The notes: generated from the letters alone by a model not told the origin. DNA of 64,000 bases from Haliea sp. (GCA_002692965.1 NZNC01000015.1:558001-622000), one strand, 5' to 3'. Positions 23,099 to 33,906 are shown, counted from the first letter of the stretch. Numbers and translations: made by a program.

Positions 23099-25024
23099 TC
23101 AGGCGGGCAGCGGCGCCATGACGACCTGGTCCTTGCCGCGGGACTTGGCGGCGTAGAGGGCGCGGTCCGCGGCGCTGTAGAGTGCCTGGACGTCCGCGCA
23201 GTCGGCGCCGAAGCTGGCGACGCCGACACTGACCGTGACGCGCACTGCCGTACCATCCGGGAGTGGCAGCCGAAAGTCGCGGATGCGCTCCACCAGTCGC
23301 TGGGCGACGGTCCGGGCCTGATGGCGGTCCGCGCGCGGCAGCACCACCAGGAACTCCTCACCACCGAGACGGGCCATAGTGTCGCCGCCGCGCAGCAGTG
23401 GGTGTGCCAGGTCGGCGATGGTCTTCAGCCAGCGATCGCCGACCGGGTGGCCGTAGCGATCGTTGACCTGTTTGAAGTCGTCCACGTCCAGCAGGATGAT
23501 GGACAGCTGGCCGCGCTCGACGGGCAGGCGCTGCACCAGGCGTTCGAGCAGTGAGAACACATGGCGACGATTGTGCAGGCCTGTCAGTTCGTCCCGCGTC
23601 GAGAGGCGATGCAGGCGTCGGGCATTGCGCCACTGGAGCAGAACAATCAGTGCCACCATCAGGATGAGCGCCGCCAGGCCACCCGTCAGGATGCGCTGCT
23701 CCCGCAGTCGTTGGTCCCGTTGGGTCAACTCCAGTGCGTCGGTGCGCGCCTGTTGGCGCAGCAGATCAATCTCCATGTCCTTGCGCGCATTCTCCATGCT
23801 GACGCGCAGCTCCATCAGGCGCTCGCTGCTTTCCCGCGCCTGCAGCGCCGAACTCTGCTCGTGGTAGGCCAGCAGCCTGTCAAAGGCGGCTTCGTGATCC
23901 CCCAGTCGCTCCAGGGTGAGCGCCTCGGCGCGCTGAACATCGATGGCCCACTGGGTATCCCGGAGTTCGGGTAGTGCGGCGAATATCTGCCGGGCCCGGT
24001 CCAGCGCCTGCCGGGCCTCGCTTTCCCGGCCCGCCTCCGCCATGCAGACGGCCTGGCGCTTGTACAGCTCGGCGCGAAAGTCTTCGGGGCCGCCGGCCTC
24101 AAGCGCCTTCTCGATGGCGGTCAGGGCCGTGGGGCAGTCGCCTTTCTCGGCGTAGGTCATGCCCAGACCGTACCAGGCGACGAAGCGGTTGTGCTCGCTC
24201 TGGTTGTTCTCGGTGATCTCCCGATAGCGCTGGAAATAGGCGATCGCTGCATTCCATTTTTCCGCGTAGCGATGGGTGATGGCCAGGCCATTGATGGCCT
24301 CGGCCTGGTAGGCGAGATAGCCGAGGTCGTTGTAGGTGGCGAGGGCTCTCTGATAGTGGTGCACCGAGGTGTCGTATTCGCCAATGTAGCCATAGACGGC
24401 CCCCAGGGTTTCCTCAATCACCGCGATCAGGAAGGGTGAGTTCAGGGTGCTGGCCAGGGTCCAGGCCTCCTGCAGCTCCGTCAGCGCGGTATCGTGGTAG
24501 CCGTTGAGACTGCGGGTAAAGGCCAGCTCGGTCAGAGCCAGGGCCAGCATTTCGGGCTGGTCGTATTGCCTGGCGCGGTCCCGGGCCCGCTCCAGAACCC
24601 GCGCCGACTTTTCGTAGTCGACGTCGCGGCGAGCGGCGATACCTTCGAGTACCGCAAGCTCCAGCTGGGTTGACCGGGGTGTGTCGGGTTGCACCAGCTT
24701 GCGTGCTGCATGCAGGGCCTCGCGCAGGCGCTCCTGGTGGTAGAGCCAGACCAGGGCGTTGGCCTGCAGCAAGTGATAGCGCAGTCGCAGGGGCGCGGGA
24801 GCGCTCGCCAGTCGGCTGCGCAGGGTGTCGAGCTCACGGGAGGCGCGCCAGGGGTTCTCGAGAACAGCCTGTTCCAGGCGCGTCAGGGCGCTGGACAGCT
24901 CGCCCGGGTCCGGCGAGGCATGGCCCGGGACTGGCGCCACCGCGCAGAGGAAAATCAGGCACAGCGCGGCGAGACCGCGATGCACCGCCGCATGGAAGCC
25001 GGGCGGCGAGGGTGTCCGGTCCAT
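23099..25024 (-). CDS. TPR-containing membrane diguanylate cyclase
   Basis: The 641-aa protein starts at ATG 25024, 1 nt after the nuclease stop. It has an N-terminal export signal (about 12-37), a TPR-like helical repeat region (about 45-430), a coiled segment (about 430-475), a TM helix (about 477-497) and a C-terminal GGDEF domain. The active-site motif is intact, GGEEF at 554-558, so c-di-GMP synthesis is likely. The periplasmic TPR region would sense a protein or peptide partner. It ends the minus-strand yaeQ-nuclease-GGDEF operon. Confidence 0.9.
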   Translation of the reverse strand: MDRTPSPPGFHAAVHRGLAALCLIFLCAVAPVPGHASPDPGELSSALTRLEQAVLENPWRASRELDTLRSRLASAPAPLRLRYHLLQANALVWLYHQERLREALHAARKLVQPDTPRSTQLELAVLEGIAARRDVDYEKSARVLERARDRARQYDQPEMLALALTELAFTRSLNGYHDTALTELQEAWTLASTLNSPFLIAVIEETLGAVYGYIGEYDTSVHHYQRALATYNDLGYLAYQAEAINGLAITHRYAEKWNAAIAYFQRYREITENNQSEHNRFVAWYGLGMTYAEKGDCPTALTAIEKALEAGGPEDFRAELYKRQAVCMAEAGRESEARQALDRARQIFAALPELRDTQWAIDVQRAEALTLERLGDHEAAFDRLLAYHEQSSALQARESSERLMELRVSMENARKDMEIDLLRQQARTDALELTQRDQRLREQRILTGGLAALILMVALIVLLQWRNARRLHRLSTRDELTGLHNRRHVFSLLERLVQRLPVERGQLSIILLDVDDFKQVNDRYGHPVGDRWLKTIADLAHPLLRGGDTMARLGGEEFLVVLPRADRHQARTVAQRLVERIRDFRLPLPDGTAVRVTVSVGVASFGADCADVQALYSAADRALYAAKSRGKDQVVMAPLPA

Positions 25025-25025
25025 C

Positions 25026-25649
25026 TCAGGGTAACCGTGCATCCCGGCGCCAGTCCCAGGGGGGCTGGGGATCACTGGCCTGCCACAGTCCGCGCTGCGC
25101 CGCCCGGGCGGCCTGCTCGGCGGACTCCAGGCGATGCTCGTGGCGGGCATGGTAGCGATACCACCAGGCGTGTCCCTGCTCCACCAGCCAGAGGTTGAGG
25201 TTTTCCCCGTCGAGGTAGACGGTGGCGACTTTGCGGCCGTAATCATCGGTATCCACGACCACTGCGTCTACGTGCTGGTTGGTGACGCGCGCCGCCAGGG
25301 CACCTGCGGCCCGTTGACCGTGGTGCTGGTCGCGCTCGGGGGCGTCAATGCCATAGAGACGCACACGATACTGCTCATTGTCGGCGTCAAGCAGGGACAG
25401 GGTATCGCCGTCGGCGACGCGCACCACCCGGCCGCTCAGGTCGAAGTGTGCCGGCGCGCCCTCCCGCTTGTCGCCCAGGGCCTGCACCTGTCGCGTCGCG
25501 ACCTGCAGGCCGCTGTTCTCCTCGCGGTCGATGAGCGGGGCCAGGATACGCTGGTGCCAGTCGACTTCGCCGTGCTGATACCACTGCCACAGGGTCAGCG
25601 CGGCCAGGATGACCCCGAGTCGCAGCAGCTGGCGGGCGGGCCGCTTCAT
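25026..25649 (-). CDS. Staphylococcal nuclease-like (thermonuclease) protein, membrane-anchored
   Basis: From ATG 25649 the product is 207 aa with one N-terminal hydrophobic segment (about 8-24). The SNase fold is recognisable: DGDTLSLLD (about 75-83), VRLYGIDAPERDQ (about 92-104, catalytic Arg and Asp area) and DDYGRKVATVYLDGENLN (about 133-150). It probably cuts nucleic acid outside the cytoplasm, although many bacterial homologues are untested. It overlaps the YaeQ stop by 4 nt (ATGA) and is followed by the TPR-GGDEF gene after one base. Confidence 0.85.
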   Translation of the reverse strand: MKRPARQLLRLGVILAALTLWQWYQHGEVDWHQRILAPLIDREENSGLQVATRQVQALGDKREGAPAHFDLSGRVVRVADGDTLSLLDADNEQYRVRLYGIDAPERDQHHGQRAAGALAARVTNQHVDAVVVDTDDYGRKVATVYLDGENLNLWLVEQGHAWWYRYHARHEHRLESAEQAARAAQRGLWQASDPQPPWDWRRDARLP

Positions 25650-26194
25650 GGTGATGCGTCCTGCAACAGCCTGGGTGCCAAGCTGATGGCAGTGCCTTCG
25701 GCATTGAACAGAGCCTCGCCCTCGCTGATGGTGCACTGCAGCTCCAGTCCGGGTCTTGCCAGTTGCGCCAGTGCCTGCGCCTCGCGGTCCGCGATCTGGT
25801 GCACACTCAAGTGACGATGCCGGGCCAGGGTCTGGCCGTGCTTGTCCCACCATACCGGCATGGCACGGTCGCCGTAGCCATACAGCCAGACGCGTCGGGC
25901 GCGGCCACAGGCGCGGCGCAGGCGATCCGGGTCGGGCGTGCCCAGGTCTATCCAGTGTTCGATCTCGCCTGTCAGGCTGTGTTGCCACAGGTCCGGCTCG
26001 TCGTCCGTGCTGATGCCGCGACCGAAGGCCAGTGCCGGGTCGGCGTGCAGGGCGAAGGCCAGTACCCGCAACATCATGCGCAGGTCTGTTTCCGAGGGGT
26101 GCCGTGCGAGCGTCAGGGGGAAGTCGCCGTAAACCTGGCGGTCCAGGTCGGCAATATTGAGATGCAGTTTGTAGACAGTTGACTTCAGGGCCAT
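25646..26194 (-). CDS. yaeQ: YaeQ family protein
   Basis: The 182-aa product begins MALKSTVYKLHLNIADLDRQ and contains HPSETDLRMMLRVLAFALHA, both diagnostic for YaeQ. The family has a PD-(D/E)XK nuclease-like fold but no proven reaction; it was first noted for genetic effects on RfaH-dependent expression. Its stop overlaps the start of the SNase-like gene, so the two nuclease-fold proteins are made together. Confidence 0.92.
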   Translation of the reverse strand: MALKSTVYKLHLNIADLDRQVYGDFPLTLARHPSETDLRMMLRVLAFALHADPALAFGRGISTDDEPDLWQHSLTGEIEHWIDLGTPDPDRLRRACGRARRVWLYGYGDRAMPVWWDKHGQTLARHRHLSVHQIADREAQALAQLARPGLELQCTISEGEALFNAEGTAISLAPRLLQDASP

Positions 26195-26264
26195 GGTACA
26201 GGGCTTGTGTGCCGGGCGGCCCACTTTACCCGACACCGCGCTGGAATGGCAGCCTGCACAGCGC

Positions 26265-26861
26265 TCAGGGCTGCCCGGCTTCCTCAATGGCGAAAAAGCT
26301 GGCCCGGTCCACCGAGAACCGCCCCTGCTCGAAGTGATGTACCAGTTTGCCCTCGCTGTCCCGCAGCTTTCCCTCGAACTCTCCGCTGATCATCGATGGG
26401 CCCTCGCGGGAGAGGGACAGGCCGGTGACCGAAAGCCGCCCTTCCTCCAGGGCGTGCATGACGCGGTAGTCCCCGACAGCCGGCAGCAGGAGGAGGGAGA
26501 CGGCTTCCTCACCTTCCGCGGGCAGCCGGGCCTCGAGGCGCTGTGCGCCCTCCGGCAACTGGAATGAGAGTGAAATCTGGCTGCCATCGCCGCTCACGCT
26601 GGGTACCCCCGTCTCGGGGTTGCGCTGGAACTGTACATCGCGTGATTCAAAGCCCCCCAGCACCACCGTGGACATGCCGGGCTCGACCTGCATCCAGAGC
26701 GCCCCGGAACCGCCGTCGCCGGTGACATCACCCGGGATGAACCAGGTGCGCGCCTCGCCGTCCACCCGCGCGGTGATGGTACCAACCGGTTCGAATTCCG
26801 CGTGCGCGACCAGCGCGAGCAGCAGGGCTGGCAGGGCGGCAACAAGACTGAATGTCCGCAT
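26265..26861 (-). CDS. Hypothetical exported protein
   Basis: From ATG 26861 the product is 198 aa. It begins with a clear signal peptide, MRTFSLVAALPALLLALVAH, with likely cleavage after AHA. The mature part is beta-rich (ITARVDGEARTWFIPGD, VQFQRNPETGVPSVSGDGS) and acidic. I recognise no family. It stands alone upstream of yaeQ on the same strand and is divergent from the oxidoreductase gene at 27032. Confidence 0.65.
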   Translation of the reverse strand: MRTFSLVAALPALLLALVAHAEFEPVGTITARVDGEARTWFIPGDVTGDGGSGALWMQVEPGMSTVVLGGFESRDVQFQRNPETGVPSVSGDGSQISLSFQLPEGAQRLEARLPAEGEEAVSLLLLPAVGDYRVMHALEEGRLSVTGLSLSREGPSMISGEFEGKLRDSEGKLVHHFEQGRFSVDRASFFAIEEAGQP

Positions 26862-27031
26862 GGTGAAGAGCTCCGGGGGCTGGACAGATAGTGCAAGCAT
26901 AGCACCTGTGCCGGAGTCCTGGGTTACCATGGGCGTCGAAGCCAACAGCAGGCAGACCGGCCGTGGAGCGGGCGATAGCCCGGGAACCGTTTGCGGATCT
27001 GCCAGAGCGTCGACGCATAAGGAGAGCCAGC

Positions 27032-28048
27032 ATGACACCAGCCCGCAACCGCCAGTTTCGCCTGAAATCCCGTCCCCAAGGGCGCATCAGCGCGGATCAT
27101 TTTGACTTTTGCCAGGAGGCGCCCCCCGAACCCGGCGAGGGCCAGGCGCGCGTGCGGGTGCTCTATCTGAGTCTCGATCCCACCAATCGCATCTGGATGA
27201 GCGACATGGACCAGTACATGCCGCCAGTGGCGATCGGCGAGGTCATGCGCGGCGGAGGTATCGGTGTCGTGGAGGCCTCGCGTTCATCGCGCTACCGCGA
27301 AGGGGATCTGGTGACTGGTCTCACCGGCTGGCAGGACTATTGTCTGGCGGACGAGGGCGAGAATGCCATGTCCGTACTGCCCGAGGGCTTGCCGGTATCC
27401 CTGCCGACCATGCTGGGCGCCTGTGGCATGACCGGTATTACCGCCTATTTCGGGCTGCTGGACCTGGGGCGTCCGCAAGCCGGCGAAACGGTGGTGGTTT
27501 CCGCCGCTGCCGGGGCCGTGGGCTCGGTGGTTGGCCAGATCGCCAAGATCCAGGGCTGTCGGGCGGTGGGTATCGCCGGTGGCCCCGACAAGTGCCGCTA
27601 CCTGGTGGAGGAGCTCGGCTTTGATGCGGCAGTGGACTACAAGTCGGCAGACTGGCAGGAGCAGCTGGCGGCGGCCACGCCCGACGGCATCGATGTGAAC
27701 TTCGAGAACGTCGGTGGCGAGATCATGGAGGCGGTCATGCGTCGCATGAATCTGTTCAGCCGCATGCCCCTGTGCGGCATGATTTCCGGTTACAACCAGC
27801 AAGAGCCAATGCGCGGAGACTTCTCGCCGATCCTGATGCGCCGTATCGACGTGCGCGGCTTCATCGTCATGGACTTCCTGGATCGCTACGCCGAGGCCGC
27901 GGCGCAACTTGCCCAGTGGGTCATGGAAGGCAGGATCAAGCACCGTGAGACCATTGTGGAGGGCCTGGAGCAGGCACCGGAAGCCGTCAACATGCTGTTT
28001 GACGGTGGTAATGTCGGCAAACTGGTCGTCAAGGTGAGTGAAGCGTGA
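27032..28048 (+). CDS. Zinc-independent NADP-dependent oxidoreductase (MDR superfamily, CurA/leukotriene-B4-type)
   Basis: The 338-aa protein starts after a strong AAGGAGAG. It lacks the zinc-binding Cys/His of alcohol dehydrogenases and has the alkenal/one reductase pattern: LYLSLDPTNRIWMSDM near 50-65 and the Rossmann loop VVVSAAAGAVGSVVGQIAKI near 155-174, then GGPDKC for NADP. Such enzymes reduce alpha,beta-unsaturated ketones or aldehydes. Its TGA overlaps the GTG of the downstream lipoprotein gene. Confidence 0.88.
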   Translation: MTPARNRQFRLKSRPQGRISADHFDFCQEAPPEPGEGQARVRVLYLSLDPTNRIWMSDMDQYMPPVAIGEVMRGGGIGVVEASRSSRYREGDLVTGLTGWQDYCLADEGENAMSVLPEGLPVSLPTMLGACGMTGITAYFGLLDLGRPQAGETVVVSAAAGAVGSVVGQIAKIQGCRAVGIAGGPDKCRYLVEELGFDAAVDYKSADWQEQLAAATPDGIDVNFENVGGEIMEAVMRRMNLFSRMPLCGMISGYNQQEPMRGDFSPILMRRIDVRGFIVMDFLDRYAEAAAQLAQWVMEGRIKHRETIVEGLEQAPEAVNMLFDGGNVGKLVVKVSEA

Positions 28049-28713
28049 GTACGGTGGATCGCGCCGTGCCTTTCAGGCGGCTGTTTGCCGCGCTGGCCGT
28101 GTTTGCTGTCACTGCCTGTCAGGGCCCGGGGCCTGACGCAGACCGACAGGCGGCCGTCGCGCCCGACAGTGCGGCGGCCTGTGACAGTGGCGAAAACCTC
28201 TTGCGGAATCCGGCTTTTTTGCCCACGGAAGGTGAGCGCCGGGCGCCATGGCGCGGCGCTCAGCATGCGGGCGAGCCATCTTTTGATGTCTCCGCCAGTG
28301 ACGGCGTCCTGACCATCGAGCGCGTAGCGACCCAGCCCTGGTACACCTATGCCCAGTTTCCCCCGGTACGCGCGCTGCGGGGTCGCGAACTCCTGTTCCG
28401 GGCCGACCTGCAACTGGACCTCGACAGCGAGGGCTGGAGCCAGGGACTGGAGGCCGGTGGCGGACTCCAGGTCTTGATCTGGGGGCTGGTGGACCCGGTC
28501 ATGGGCGGCAGTCGACTGGTCTATCGCAGCAGCCTGGAGCAGGAGCCGCGCCTGGGCAATACGGACTGGTTTACGGCGGAACTGCGTTTCGCGGTTCCCG
28601 AGAATGCCACGCGCATGAGTGTGGGCTTCCTGCATCAGGCCAATGGCAGCTTCTCCATACGCGATCCGGCGCTGCTGGACTGCGGGCCTGTCGGGCAGCG
28701 CGATGGTCGCTGA
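28045..28713 (+). CDS. Putative lipoprotein
   Basis: The frame starts at GTG 28045, overlapping the oxidoreductase stop (GTGA). The 222-aa product has an N-terminal hydrophobic run ending in a lipobox-like VTAC (Cys at about 25), so it is probably lipidated and anchored in a membrane. The remainder is a beta-rich domain (ELLFRADLQLD, NATRMSVGFLHQANGSFSIR) that resembles carbohydrate-binding-like sandwich folds; no family is assigned. Its end overlaps the acyl-CoA ligase start by 11 nt. Confidence 0.65.
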   Translation: MSTVDRAVPFRRLFAALAVFAVTACQGPGPDADRQAAVAPDSAAACDSGENLLRNPAFLPTEGERRAPWRGAQHAGEPSFDVSASDGVLTIERVATQPWYTYAQFPPVRALRGRELLFRADLQLDLDSEGWSQGLEAGGGLQVLIWGLVDPVMGGSRLVYRSSLEQEPRLGNTDWFTAELRFAVPENATRMSVGFLHQANGSFSIRDPALLDCGPVGQRDGR

Positions 28714-30253
28714 CGTGCCGGCTGCAGCCCCGGCGCTTCTGCAGCAGCTGGTAGCGGAGCAGGCGCGCCGCCAGCCCCAAGCCCCGGCGCTCTGGTGGCA
28801 GGGGCAGGCGACCAGCTATGCGGCGCTGCAGGCACAGATCGAGCGCCTGTCGGGGGCCCTGGCGGGAACGGGTCAGGTCGGGGACCGCATCGGGGTGCTG
28901 GCCTGGAATTGCCCGCTGTTCCTGACGCTGATTTACGCGGTGCCCGCCGCCGGTCGCGTGCTGGTACCGCTGAATGCGCGTCTCGCGCCGGCGGAACTGC
29001 AGCTGCAAATCGAAGAGGCCGGTGTCAGCCTGCTGTTTGCGGACAGCGAGCTGCTGGCCCCGCTCGAGCAGGGGGCTGTTTTGCCGACGGAGCTCGTTGT
29101 GTTGCCCCTCGATCGCGTGAATGACTGGCTCGACACGGCCTCGACGGCGCCCCTGCCCGCCTGCGATCCCGCCCAGCCCGTCTGGATCCTCTACACCTCG
29201 GGCTCCACGGGGCGCCCCAAGGGCGCCGTGCTGACCCATCGCTCCTTCCTCGCGGGCCTGTGTTCGGCGCTCATCGGGCGGCCGGTGCAACCCGGAGACC
29301 GTTTCCTGTATCCCTTTCCGCTGTTCCATGTGGCGGCCCACAACGTCCTGCTGCAGCACTGGCAGGGGGCCGGCGTGGTGCTGCTGCCGCGCTTTGAGGC
29401 CGGCGAGGTGCTGGCCGCCTGCCGGCAGCTGAAGGTGACCGCGATGTCCCTGGCACCGACCATGATCGCCATGCTGCTGGATCACCCCGACTACCGCCGC
29501 GAAGATCTGGCCAGTGTGCGCAGCATTGGCTACGGCGCCTCCGCAATGCCTGCAGACCTGCTGCAGCGCCTGCTGCGGGAGGCCGATATCGACCTGTGTC
29601 AGAGCTACGGCATGACCGAGCTCTCCGGCAGCGTGGCCTTTCTGACCCCGGAGGATCACCGGCGGGCGGCCCGTGAGGCGCCGCATCTCCTGGCTTCGGT
29701 GGGCCGCCCCCTTTTCACCGCCGAGTTGCGTCTCCTGGATGACCGTGACCAGCCGGTGCCACCGGGAGAGCGGGGGGAGATTGTGGTTCGCGCAGCGCAG
29801 TGCCTGCGGGAATACTGGCGACAGCCGGAAGCCACCGCCGCCGCCCTCGTCGATGGCTGGCTGCATACCGGCGATATCGGCCGCTTCGACGAAGAGGGCT
29901 ACCTCTACATTGTCGATCGCAAGAAAGACATGGTCCTCAGCGGTGGCGAGAACGTGGCTTCCCGCGAGGTGGAGGACGTGCTGCGACGGCACCCGGCGGT
30001 ACGCGACTGTGCGGTGATCGGCCTGCCGGATGCCCGTTGGGGCGAGGCAGTTACCGGGGTGGTGGTGCTGGACGCGGAAGCGAGCGAAGAGGATCTGCGC
30101 GACCACTGTCGCAACCATCTGGCGGGCTACAAGACCCCGCGCCGCTTTTTCCGCGTCGAAGCGCTGCCGCTGAACGCGGCCGGCAAGGTGGACAAGCCAT
30201 CCCTGCGCCGGCGCTTCGCGGGTGAGCCCGACACCGCTACAATGGCAGGTTGA
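28703..30253 (+). CDS. AMP-dependent acyl-CoA synthetase/ligase
   Basis: The 516-aa enzyme from ATG 28703 has all ANL-family motifs: ILYTSGSTGRPKGAVLTH (about 163-180, the P-loop-like A3), QSYGMTE (about 310-316), GWLHTGDIGRFDEEGYLYI (about 386-404) and the late NAAGKVDKPSLRRR with the catalytic Lys. It activates a carboxylic acid to acyl-CoA via an acyl-AMP; the acid is not predictable. It is co-transcribed with the oxidoreductase and lipoprotein upstream, suggesting handling of an unsaturated or aromatic acid. Confidence 0.9.
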   Translation: MVADVPAAAPALLQQLVAEQARRQPQAPALWWQGQATSYAALQAQIERLSGALAGTGQVGDRIGVLAWNCPLFLTLIYAVPAAGRVLVPLNARLAPAELQLQIEEAGVSLLFADSELLAPLEQGAVLPTELVVLPLDRVNDWLDTASTAPLPACDPAQPVWILYTSGSTGRPKGAVLTHRSFLAGLCSALIGRPVQPGDRFLYPFPLFHVAAHNVLLQHWQGAGVVLLPRFEAGEVLAACRQLKVTAMSLAPTMIAMLLDHPDYRREDLASVRSIGYGASAMPADLLQRLLREADIDLCQSYGMTELSGSVAFLTPEDHRRAAREAPHLLASVGRPLFTAELRLLDDRDQPVPPGERGEIVVRAAQCLREYWRQPEATAAALVDGWLHTGDIGRFDEEGYLYIVDRKKDMVLSGGENVASREVEDVLRRHPAVRDCAVIGLPDARWGEAVTGVVVLDAEASEEDLRDHCRNHLAGYKTPRRFFRVEALPLNAAGKVDKPSLRRRFAGEPDTATMAG

Positions 30254-30280
30254 TTGACCACAGCAGGACAGGTTTTCCCC

Positions 30281-30829
30281 ATGGCAGGATCACTCAAGGA
30301 CCAGTTGCTCAACGCCGGGCTGGCGGACGCCGCCAAGGCCAAGGCGCTGGACAAGGAAAAACGCAAGGCCGCCAAGGTGGCGCGGCGGGCCGGGGTGACT
30401 CTGGAAAACGAGGCCCGGGAGGCGGCGCGGCGCGCCCAGGCGGAGAAAGCCGAGAAGGACCGTGCGCTGAACCAGGCGATGAACGAAAAGGCCCTGCGCA
30501 AGGCGATCAATGCCCAGATTCGACAGCTGGTGGAGATGCACCGCGTTGATCGCGCTCGCGGCGATATCGCCTTCAACTTTACCGACGGCAAGGCGATCAA
30601 GAAGCTCTACGTCAACGCCCTGCAGCAGAAGCAGCTGGCCTCGGGCTTGCTCGCCATCGTCAAGCAGGGAGACCAGTACGAGGTGCTCCCCGCGCCGATC
30701 GCCGACAAGATTGCCCAGCGCGACCCCGCCCGGGTTATCGACTGCCGCGAGTCCGACGCCGCTGCTCTTACCGAGGAGGAGCAGGAGTGGTACAAGGACT
30801 ACGAGATTCCGGATGATCTGATGTGGTGA
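30281..30829 (+). CDS. DUF2058 family protein (YaiL-like)
   Basis: From ATG 30281 the product is 182 aa, MAGSLKDQLLNAGLADAAKA at the start. Residues about 15-90 form a highly charged helical/coiled region rich in Lys and Ala, followed by INAQIRQLVEMHRVDR and a compact C-terminal domain (FNFTDGKAIKKLYVNALQQK). This is the DUF2058/YaiL pattern; the E. coli protein has been annotated as nucleoprotein- or polynucleotide-associated. The frame opens earlier (30254), but conservation begins at 30281. It overlaps the prenyltransferase start by 7 nt. Confidence 0.88.
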   Translation: MAGSLKDQLLNAGLADAAKAKALDKEKRKAAKVARRAGVTLENEAREAARRAQAEKAEKDRALNQAMNEKALRKAINAQIRQLVEMHRVDRARGDIAFNFTDGKAIKKLYVNALQQKQLASGLLAIVKQGDQYEVLPAPIADKIAQRDPARVIDCRESDAAALTEEEQEWYKDYEIPDDLMW

Positions 30830-31731
30830 GCCGGGCACAGGCTGCGGCGGGCTGGCGGGTGCTGCAGACCCTGCGCCCGCCTTTTCTGCTGCTGGTGCCC
30901 GCCTGTCTCAGCCTCTCCGGGTCCCTGGCCGTGTTTCTCGGTCACCGGGTTGCCGCTGTCGACCTGTGGCTGCTGCTGGTCGGGGCCCTGGCGGCCCACG
31001 CCGCAGTCAACGTGCTGAATGAGCTGCAGGATTTCGCCAGCGGGCTGGATTACCAGACCCGCCGCACGCCTTTCAGCGGGGGCAGCGGCACCCTTCCCGC
31101 GCACCCGGAGCTGGCCGCCAGCGCCCGGGGCCTGCTGGCCATCTGTCTGCTGTTTGTGGTGCTCACCGGGGCCTGGTTTCTCTGGCGCCGGGGACCGGCC
31201 CTACTGCCCCTGGGCCTGGCTGGCCTGGGGATTATCCTGCTCTATCCCCGTTACCTGACCCGCCAGCCCCTGCTGTGCCTGTTGGCACCCGGTGCCGGGT
31301 TTGGTCTGCTGATGGTCAACGGCGGATTCTTTGCCCTGACCGGGGAGTTCCACTGGCTGGTCGCCTGGGTCTCGCTGATGCCACTGTGCCTGGTCAGCAA
31401 CTTGCTGCTGATCAACCAGTTCCCGGACCGGGAGGCGGATGCCGCCGTGGGGCGCCGGCATATTCTGGTGGCTTGCGGCCCCCGTATCGGAGCTGCCGTA
31501 TTTGTGGGGCTGCAGGTGCTGGCCTGGGTACCCTTGCTCCTTGGCTTGCTGCTGGGCTGCCTGCCGGTCTGGACTGGCCTTGCCTTGGCGGTGTTGCCAC
31601 TGGCCCTGTGCGCAGCTCGTGGCGCCCTGCAGCACGATCGAGAGCCCGCGCAGCTGTTGCCGTACATGGGCCTGCATGTAGCTGCGACGCTGTTGGCGCC
31701 ACTGTTGCTGTCAGCCGGCTTGCTGATTTGA
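30823..31731 (+). CDS. UbiA-family prenyltransferase
   Basis: The 302-aa polytopic protein starts at GTG 30823. It has the two Asp-rich prenyl-diphosphate/Mg sites of the UbiA superfamily: NVLNELQDFASGLD (about 65-78) and NQFPDREADAAVGR (about 201-214). The second form and the SGGSGTLP segment resemble MenA-like 1,4-dihydroxy-2-naphthoate prenyltransferases more than UbiA itself. The acceptor is not known; no men or ubi genes lie nearby. It is coupled to the DUF2058 gene. Confidence 0.82.
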   Translation: MVSRAQAAAGWRVLQTLRPPFLLLVPACLSLSGSLAVFLGHRVAAVDLWLLLVGALAAHAAVNVLNELQDFASGLDYQTRRTPFSGGSGTLPAHPELAASARGLLAICLLFVVLTGAWFLWRRGPALLPLGLAGLGIILLYPRYLTRQPLLCLLAPGAGFGLLMVNGGFFALTGEFHWLVAWVSLMPLCLVSNLLLINQFPDREADAAVGRRHILVACGPRIGAAVFVGLQVLAWVPLLLGLLLGCLPVWTGLALAVLPLALCAARGALQHDREPAQLLPYMGLHVAATLLAPLLLSAGLLI

Positions 31732-31738
31732 AAATCGT

Positions 31739-31779
31739 GAGCCCAGTAGGATGTGAATCGCCAAGCAATCGATTATGAG
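31739..31779 (-). pseudogene. Partial, decayed copy of the tRNA-Ile2 3' half
   Basis: Bases 31739-31779 align without gaps to 31862-31902 of the intact tRNA gene with 33 of 41 identities. The block from 31766 to 31779, CAATCGATTATGAG, is identical and covers the anticodon region; GCCCAGTAGGA (31741-31751) is identical and covers the acceptor/T-arm 3' side. The T-loop region has diverged and the 5' half of the tRNA is absent. It is the remnant of a tandem duplicate or of a tRNA-targeted integration. Confidence 0.75.
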
Positions 31780-31818
31780 GGCGGATGCGAGGTGGCTCAC
31801 CGGCCGGTGTGCCGGAAT

Positions 31819-31850
31819 AAGGTGCAAGCTATGTGACCAGAGTGCACCTT
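31819..31850 (-). terminator. Candidate hairpin downstream of tRNA-Ile2
   Basis: An exact 8-bp inverted repeat, AAGGTGCA (31819-31826) and TGCACCTT (31843-31850), lies 8 nt past the tRNA 3' end on the minus strand. The loop is long (16 nt) and only ATTCC follows, so termination is plausible but not strong. Confidence 0.35.
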
Positions 31851-31857
31851 TGGATAA

Positions 31858-31934
31858 TGGTGGGCCCAGTAGGACTTGAACCTACGACCAATCGATTATG
31901 AGTCGACTGCTCTGACCAACTGAGCTATGGGCCC
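31858..31934 (-). tRNA. tRNA-Ile2 (anticodon CAU, lysidine type)
   Basis: The minus strand reads GGGCCCA-TA-GCTC...GAGC, then the anticodon arm with CTCATAA loop, then TTCAAGT in the T-loop, pairing back to TGGGCCC and ending in A plus an encoded CCA (31858-31860). Anticodon CAT could mean Met or Ile2. The arm sequence GACTCATAATCG equals that of known tRNA-Ile2 genes, and a CAU tRNA downstream of rpoD is also typical of Pseudomonas. So it should be modified by TilS to read AUA. Confidence 0.9.
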
Positions 31935-32046
31935 GGGAGGGGGCGGCACACCTGCGGGTCTGCCGGGAAGTTCGGGATTATAGAGAAGAAAGCGGCCCCG
32001 GCACAGCCCCGGAGTGGGGCCAGCCAGGTGCAGAGGACAGCGACAC

Positions 32047-33849
<1,803 letters not shown>

Positions 33850-33906
33850 TCAGTGAATACCTTTGTTCGTGGGCCTGTAATCGGCACAAAAAAAGCGTAG
33901 CCGGCT

